From Asterella californica (taxonomy: Eukaryota > Streptophyta > Marchantiopsida > Marchantiales > Aytoniaceae): 64,000 bases of DNA. Below are positions 57,767-64,000 of this stretch, piece after piece. The stretch lies in the NCBI GenBank assembly GCA_036924285.1, contig JAYKYS010000015.1, positions 5,208,001 through 5,272,000 on the forward strand, given 5' to 3'. The notes below the pieces were generated by a model. That model was not told the DNA's origin. It was given only the letters and a program-made list of their open reading frames with translations, and searched no databases. The number at the start of each line of letters is the position of its first letter. The first letter of the stretch is position 1. The position numbers and the translations under genes were made by a program.

Positions 57767-59281
57767 TGTAGTGTCACAGGATTACTCCTTTTGTCCATTT
57801 AGTATACAAGATATCGTTCCCACAGAGGATTTGCACAAGTAACGCTGCTTCTAAGTTCTAAGATCTGTTCAAACACACACACACACACGGATTTTGCCTA
57901 GAAATACCGTCTTCTCACAAAACCATGCGTCTTCCAGACACGCCAAAAGGTGCTCTGGACCTAAACAAACAACTACTAACTAAAATATCACACAACTATT
58001 CACAGAGAAGCTCGGGAAGACGTTCTTCTTGCTTCCAGGTCGCTTCTTCCGGTCTGCTCAATACCGTCTTTCCGAAGCAATTCTCGGCTTCTGAGGGTTC
58101 AACTCGGCTTCTCACACCTCCAGAAGACTGTTCCTGCTTCGCAGAAGTCGACTAGCAACGGCTGTTACACCTTACTCTCTCTCACATTCCAACGGGTTAG
58201 ATTAATCATAGGGTGTATGCCCCATGTAGCCTTCCCAGGCTTCTGTCTACGGAAATGGTCTTCTTGCAACACTACAACGACATTCACCTTCACGGAACCT
58301 CAATAGAAGTCTCGGAAGCTCACTAGAAGAAGATAAGAAGATGGGGAAGATGGAAGAAGATGGGGAAGAAGGGAAAACCCAAACAAGAGAAAACAAGATG
58401 AAAAGGAGAAATTAAGATTCCGACAGGCTTCTAGTCCGGATCCTGACTAACAAGCCATTCCTGCTTGTACTAGTTTGGGGAGAAAGACAACAAACGTGCG
58501 TACAGTTGCACCGTCTTCTACTTGAGGATGTCGTCTTCTGTTGCGAGAAGAAGGCTTCTTTCTTCTTCTCTTCACTTCTCCGACTACTCTGTCTTCTGGG
58601 ATCTCTTATCCATAAGACCTCCGTACGTAGATCCGAAGTGCTCTACTGGACGAGCCAAGCTGCAATTCCAGAACTGCTGACAGTCACCGCCACTCAAGAA
58701 AAACACTCCCTATGCACAATTGGGAGTGAATCCAAGAAAACCCACCACCAGAAGACATGGACAAAGCTTCTGCACTCAATTCCGCAATCCATTCCCCGAG
58801 AAGAAGTCACATTGGCATTGAGAAGCTCACTCCCTCTACGTCCTGCGCCTACTCCTCGACACACTAGTCTAGTCAACAGGACTGCACGAGGATGCCGTTC
58901 TCTGCTCCTAAACTGTCCACTACCTCTATCTACATCTTCGAACCACTGCTGGTAACGAGCATGCAGACCCCTCCGGTATAATCCTAGTCTATTCGTATGT
59001 CTTTAACATCGGGTGTAGTGTGCACTGTATATCATGTGCCTAATGTGCTCTGAGCCTACACTGTAAAATGTTTGTGTGTGTGTAGAACTCCCGATTTCCT
59101 ACTCTTCGATCCTACTTATGCCGCTACCACGAGAAAACAGAGGAGACTACCACCAGGGAGAGATAGGCGCTGTCAGAAGGCTGCCACCCCACATGCAAGC
59201 GGTTCCCCTTCCTAATTAGCCATCCACCTTGTTGCTCCTACGCTGCCTATGCTATCACATGGCTGCCTAACTAATTTTACA
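57767..59281 (-). repeat. LTR, copy B, of the GTCTTC-rich gypsy family
   Basis: Homologous to 36878-38430, with TGTA/TACA ends. On the minus strand it lies between the coiled-coil ORF (upstream) and a primer-binding site plus gag (downstream). It can therefore serve as 3' LTR of one element and 5' LTR of the next. Confidence 0.75.
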
Positions 59282-59360
59282 CCGAAAAATTGCCACCCTT
59301 AAGATAGCATGTTCGGTCCTACTAAATTTGAAAAATGTCAACGTCGGTTGTGTTTACTAT

Positions 59361-62300
59361 CTACTCTGATTGCTCGGAGGCAATCTCTACATGATCTGTC
59401 CCTATCGGAGCTCCTAACGCGGCTTCTGATAAGCTAGGAAGCACTGCGAACACCTCAGGTGTCACTGAGGTGGCTTCCTCCATAGTCGTCGCTGGTCCTG
59501 CTGTCGCTGCTGCTGCTTCGGCTTCGGCTTCCGACTCTGCTTCTGCTTCTGCTTCGGAAGACGGAAGCGTCTTCTGGGAAGCGGAGTCGACCGGTGCTTC
59601 CTCGCTCTTTTGGAGCATTAGCTCGGTACTAGGGACCATGGCGACCTCATAGGGGTCCGGAGAAGTCGCTTCTTCCACGCGGAATACCTGGAAAGACGGC
59701 TCGTCTTCCTGTCTTTCAGAAGACATCTTGTCTTCCGGGGCTTCTTCCGGAGTCTTCTCGGCTTCCAACGCTGTCACTACCAAGTGCACAGCGAGGTCTA
59801 ACTCCTCCTTCTCCAATTCGGATCCAGTCGATGGTGCTGGAGCTTGGGAAGATGCAGTTGCGGGTGTCGGAAGCGATGGAAGACCGTAGAGTGTCTTCAC
59901 TCTCTCTATCTACCGATCCAAATACCTGAACATGCTCTCCCTGCATTCCACCAACATCATCTTGGACTCGTTGTCTCATCCTCTAGCCAAGGTAAGCAAC
60001 TTCCTACCCGCGGTGAAGTTGAACTTCTTACGAAGCGCTTCCACCGACTGTGCTAGCATCTCATGCGCACGAGCTTCCGCTGCTTCCCGCTGCATCTTCT
60101 CAGCTGCAACTCGCGCTTCTGCGTCTTCCCGCTGCGTCTTCCATGTCGTCTTCTTCTCTGCGAGGGCGGTGATCTTCCCCCGCACTCGGAGAACCTCCTG
60201 ATCGTGCTGCTATACACGCTGTCGGAGTGTGATCCGTCTACCTAGGAAAGCGCCGGGCTTCTGGCTGTGGTTGTCTACTCAAGAGGTTGGCTTTCAGGTC
60301 ACAATAGGGCTATAAACACTCACACAGATGTCTAAGATCTAGTAATATGCTCAGAAAGCGAAATTCAGGTCTAGCTGGCAGTAATAGGATCCGGCGTTGA
60401 ACTTTGACACTCTCAAGAAAACTCCCACCCTAGGTGTTTCACGTCGAGTTCACCAAAAGATAGTATGTCAGAGTGTGATCCGTCTACCTAGGAAAGCGCC
60501 GGGCTTCTGGCTGTGGTTGTCTACTCAAGAGGTTGGCTTTCAGGTCACAATAGGGCTATAAACACTCACACAGATGTCTAAGATCTAGTAATATGCTCAG
60601 AAAGCAAAATTCAGGTCTAGCTGGCAGTAATAGGATCCGGCGGCAAACTTTGACACTCACGGAGAAGAAAACTATGAAGGTTTAGACTTCTAAACTTCCC
60701 TTACATGTAAATGAGGTACTACTGAACTCTCACACGAAGTTTCAGCCTGAGATCAAATTCTGACACGGAGATATGGACAGAAAAGTTCTGAGCAAGAAAA
60801 CTACGGCAATTTCTGGTACCTAGCTGGCTATTCCGACCTATAACAGAAGATTGGCTCGATCAATCTCAAATATTCTTACAGGATTTGGAGTCTACAGGAT
60901 GCTGAACACCCCTGTGAAGTTGGGACTCCTGACTGTACACAGAACTCCAGATCTCCTCCTTTGAAGTCGCTGCTCTAGATTAAGAGCTTTTCAGACCCCT
61001 CTAGCTTCAACGGCCGCCCTGAATTACTCAGTCACTCAATCGATGCGAAACTTTTTAGGAAATCGTAGCCCTGCTGGCAGAGAACACAACCTCGAAGTTT
61101 TGAAGCAATTTCCTCAAATCTGCTGCAAGTGACACTGAAAACCCTAAATCCAACAAAAGTGATTCAATTCTAGCACAATTCGAACTTCAATTGGTCATAA
61201 CTTCGTCTTTATTGACTCCAATCGATCGAAAATTTCACTGGGAGTGCTTGGCATGACGAGCTCTACTCTCCTGTGCTCTCAGATTTCGAAGATCTCTCAC
61301 CAAATGCTCGAACTCCACTCTAGAGCTCTGTTTCTAAATTTAGAGTTTAACAAAAGACAAAAATAGACCAATGGGAGTTCATAGCTCCACTTGGTTGTCC
61401 TTTAGTACCATAAACCACGTGGCAACTTAGTTTTACTCATAGGCTACCATGTCAAGCCCCCTAGAGTGCCAGCGTAAAACTTAAATTACTTAAAATGACA
61501 CGCAGCCCTGAAAAATAACTTAGATCAGCTAGAAAGCGTGCATGGGCGACACGCAAATACAACCCATGAGCTTTAGCCCTATCAACATGGTAATCAACCT
61601 ACTAAGACTCAAAATAGTGTTAACACCGTATGCAAAGGTGTCAAACATATACATAAACGACTAGAAGTAATATAAGCTAACTTCTAGAACTACTGAACTC
61701 AAGCATCGGAGTAGAAATATAACATGTAGCCGCCAAGTAGCGCGACAACGCGCCTGCAACTCCTGGTTGCTCTTCCGAAGCTGCACGAGCTCCTTGGCAG
61801 AAGCGGCTGCTTCCGTCTTGTACTTCGCTGCGAGCTTCTCCGTGGTGCAGAGACTAGCTTCCATCGCTTCTGTCTTCTTCTGGCCTTCTTCCTGACGCAG
61901 CAAGGTGCGCAGACCGAATCCAAGTTGCAAGGGCTTCTCTTGAACCTTCGCTCTCTTCTCCAGCAACTCCATAACTGGCTGGATCTCGGACCGGAAGAAG
62001 ACACTGAACTCCTCCAGTCGTCTTCATGCGGAAGACAGGCTCATCTCCACGACTCGGTCGGAGGTCTCTACCTTGTCTTCCTGAGGCAAGGAGGCATCTT
62101 CCACCACTATGGTCTTCAGCTTCTGCACACAGGAAGAAGCTACTCTTCTCATCTTCCGAGGTGGAAGATCTCTCCTCATGGCAGAAGCGGTCTTCTTTAC
62201 TGTGCTTCTCCGCATCGCAATAGGAGTATACCTCCATCATTTGTCTTCTAGAGTCTTCGGAAGACTCCCTGGTGTAGCAGAAGCGGTCTTCTGCTCAACT

Positions 62301-63156
62301 CGGGTGCTCAAGGACTCCTCCGGTGAGTCAGACTCCGATCCCGAATGAATGAGGGAGGTGGTCTTCCTAGGTACACTTCTAGGACCCATCTTCCTTGGAG
62401 GTGTGACGTCTTCCGACCCACTGGAGTCGTCTTCCCTCACTAGAAGCGTCTTCTGGTGAGTGTCGGACCTCAACTGCGGCATCAGAGTGGGAGGAGGAGT
62501 TGCGGCTGCTGCTCGGTCATCTTCTTCCGATGTCTCCTCCTTCGTCTCATGTTGCCCTGTTGACCCATACTTCACCAACTGACCTTCCGTGAGATCCCCC
62601 ATGGCTACGTACAAGTAACAGAAGAAAGGTGTCAAGTGTCCTCCCGCCGGGGTACCTAAGTACGCTAGCTCCGCCTATATATATATGTGGAAAAATGAGC
62701 CCCAATTGACGGGCACACCTTCCGCACACACTGCTTCCAGGAACTCCACGTCTTGATCTCCCAGATACCTTGTCTTCTGCGCTTTCCCCTTGGGAAAGAG
62801 ATGCAGAAACAGCTTCGCCAGAAGTCGCTTCGATCTTCCATCCGTTCCTCCCCTGCCTGTCCTTCATGAAGAGGCAAGTTGTGCTTCCAAGCACATGCCA
62901 CTCACTCACGATCCTGGGTAAGATCTTCTTCTCAAGCCAATAACCTCGATCCTCAGATTCTGGTCTGTGGAAGGCCATGCGCCACCAATCTTCAGTCTAG
63001 GAAGATGGTCTTCCTTGAGCTTCTCCTGCCTTCGCAGGTACATGGTTGCGAGGTGGTAATGCTGCCCAAACCTCCTCCAGAAGTCCCTGGTCGGCGAAGT
63101 TCCAATCCCACCGGAAGAAGTCGAGACCCAACTCCTTGAGGAAGGGCGTTGTCGTG
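59361..63156 (-). pseudogene. Retroelement-associated coiled-coil ORF, copy B, interrupted
   Basis: Same protein as at 38502-40944: WRMAFHRPESEDRGYWLEKK near 62970, the Ser/Asp/Glu-rich middle near 62600-62240, TTEKLAAKYKTEAAASAKE near 61840, EAARAHEMLAQSVEALRKK-like sequence near 60060, KTLYGLPSLP near 59890 and an acidic end at 59361. A 1,528-bp insertion at 60220-61747 splits the coiled-coil helix. A stop near 62998 and frameshifts add to the decay. Similarity to copy A ends at about 63150-63156, where another sequence starts with TGTTGTACATGG. Confidence 0.6.
60220..61747 (-). mobile_element. Internally deleted LTR element (5' LTR, leader, 3' LTR tail)
   Basis: An insertion of 1,528 bp with TGTCG/CGACA ends and an ACGC target duplication (60216-60219, 61748-61751), confirmed by the uninterrupted copy near 39320. 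On the minus strand it consists of a 1,282-bp LTR (61747-60466), 45-50 bases of leader with the primer-binding site (60438-60455), and then only the last 200 or so bases of a second LTR. The junction falls in ACACTC (60417-60422), which both LTR and leader contain. It belongs to the family at 1-4361 and has no coding capacity. Confidence 0.88.
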
Positions 63157-63638
63157 TTGTACATGGGTCTGTACAGTGAAAACTAGTTGCAAGGAGATCT
63201 TTTCTTTGTTGTGTAAAGGAAGCTGCCCTGCAGCTTAACAAGCTAGGCAGGAGCTAAGCTGGGGCCATGCTTGACAAGCTGCCCCCTAGCTTGGGTTGGA
63301 GTATCACCCCTAAGGGAGTCGAAAGACACCAGAATGTAAAGCTCGACGAGGAGAGCGACCTCATGCTTCTAGTTTTGACAGAAAGTGTTTTAAGCAATAG
63401 TTAGTACGAGTTTTAAGCTGTGACATATGTGAAAGAGGGAAATCCGTCGATTTTGGCTCGAGACTCGATAGAATCTGATAGCGTGGGTGTGTAGGTGTTC
63501 ATGAATATTATAGTTTTGACTCCTTATTCATTAAAAACGGAGTTGTATAGAGAAGTTAGCACAGAAAAGGCTAGTAAAGACTTTACAAGAAGATTTCCTT
63601 AGTAAAGCATATGTACAGACTGTAAAAGCTTTTTGAAC
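63157..63638. other. Start of an unidentified repeat
   Basis: Sequence begins TGTTGTACATGG exactly where copy B of the coiled-coil ORF is broken off, an LTR-like start. AAGCTGCCC and AAGCTAGG words recur between 63220 and 63300. No ORF with a domain. Confidence 0.4.
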
Positions 63639-63721
63639 GGAACCAAAGGCCATCCCAGTGATAGGGCGCCTGCCTAGGAGGGAAGTGGTCTCAGGATCAA
63701 TCCCTCCTGGCCTCTGGTTCC
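63639..63721 (+). repeat. tRNA-like head, SINE-type
   Basis: GGATCAATCC (63694-63703) fits a pol III B box, and CCCAGTGATAGGGCG (from 63654) resembles an A box at a tRNA-like distance. The ends GGAACCAAAGGCCA and TGGCCTCTGGTTCC pair over 14 bases with one mismatch, like an extended acceptor stem. A genuine tRNA is unlikely. Confidence 0.55.
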
Positions 63722-63843
63722 TATTCTGGCATGTTGGCCTCCCGGATGGGAGTCTATGTTGGGTATGCAGCCATGTCCTGTATACCTAGGGGCGGGAGAC
63801 CGGTATCTCTCTTAATCGTGGGGTTCCTGGTATAAGCCTCCGC

Positions 63844-63974
63844 ATGCCATCCTGAATATACTATGGGAGATACCTGATGCGCATATGGAGGGGCTGTAAG
63901 TCCTGTGGGGCAGCCTCATAAGTGTTGGGGCTTCGGCCTACATTGGATGGCTTGTAGTATATTCAGGATGGCAT
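63844..63974. repeat. Perfect 20-bp inverted repeat, 91-base spacer
   Basis: ATGCCATCCTGAATATACTA at 63844-63863 is exactly complementary to 63955-63974. It lies about 120 bases after the tRNA-like head and may be part of the same repeat. Confidence 0.9.
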
Positions 63975-64000
63975 CAAGAGCACATGAAACTTTTGCTAAT

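Noticed and set aside
63639..63721. Functional tRNA gene
   Set aside because: Arms do not form a proper cloverleaf with an anticodon loop; the A box is poor and the acceptor-like stem is too long.

Overview
The window looks like nuclear DNA of a land plant, most likely a bryophyte and best guess a Marchantia-type liverwort. The reasons are two intron-rich plant genes with GT-AG introns, plant Ty3/gypsy retrotransposons filling about half the window, and gag/protease ORFs of a style I associate with liverwort retroelements. The species call is recognition, not a search result.

Layout. 1-4,361: 5' end of a minus-strand gypsy element (degenerate gag-protease, 1.38 kb LTR). 4.86-5.89 kb: broken PIF/Harbinger transposase, minus strand. 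6.7-8.3 kb: two unrecognised minus-strand ORFs. 8.57-14.12 kb: a possible rolling-circle element. A Rep-like HUH endonuclease (HxH and YxxK motifs) lies between two double-hairpin sites in mirror-image orientation and is followed by 441-bp tandem repeats. 14.96-18.96 kb: a seven-exon PRT1-like N-degron ubiquitin ligase (RING-RING-ZZ). 21.5-22.5 kb: a second, decayed Rep copy in the opposite orientation. 22.8-24.0 kb (perhaps to 26 kb): an unidentified spliced minus-strand gene. 28.75-31.37 kb: a complete seven-exon translin gene, minus strand. 31.8-36.9 kb: AT-rich repeats, hairpins and LTR-like direct repeats.

36.9-63.1 kb is a nest of retrotransposons. A minus-strand family rich in GTCTTC/GAAGAC is present as two LTRs (36.9-38.4 and 57.8-59.3 kb), two copies of a coiled-coil ORF (38.5-40.9 and 59.4-63.15 kb), and gag and protease pieces. 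Its gag-protease is split by a nearly intact 8.76-kb plus-strand gypsy element (46,497-55,254) with 913/914-bp LTRs and a 4-bp target duplication. The second coiled-coil ORF is split by a 1,528-bp internally deleted derivative of the family at the left edge of the window. The right edge holds a tRNA-like (SINE-type) head and a perfect 20-bp inverted repeat.

The two recognised host genes have unrelated jobs (protein turnover, RNA metabolism). The rest is mobile DNA. The most unusual items are the Rep-like HUH ORFs with their paired hairpins, the family-wide GTCTTC/GAAGAC enrichment, and the coiled-coil ORF beside each LTR of that family.
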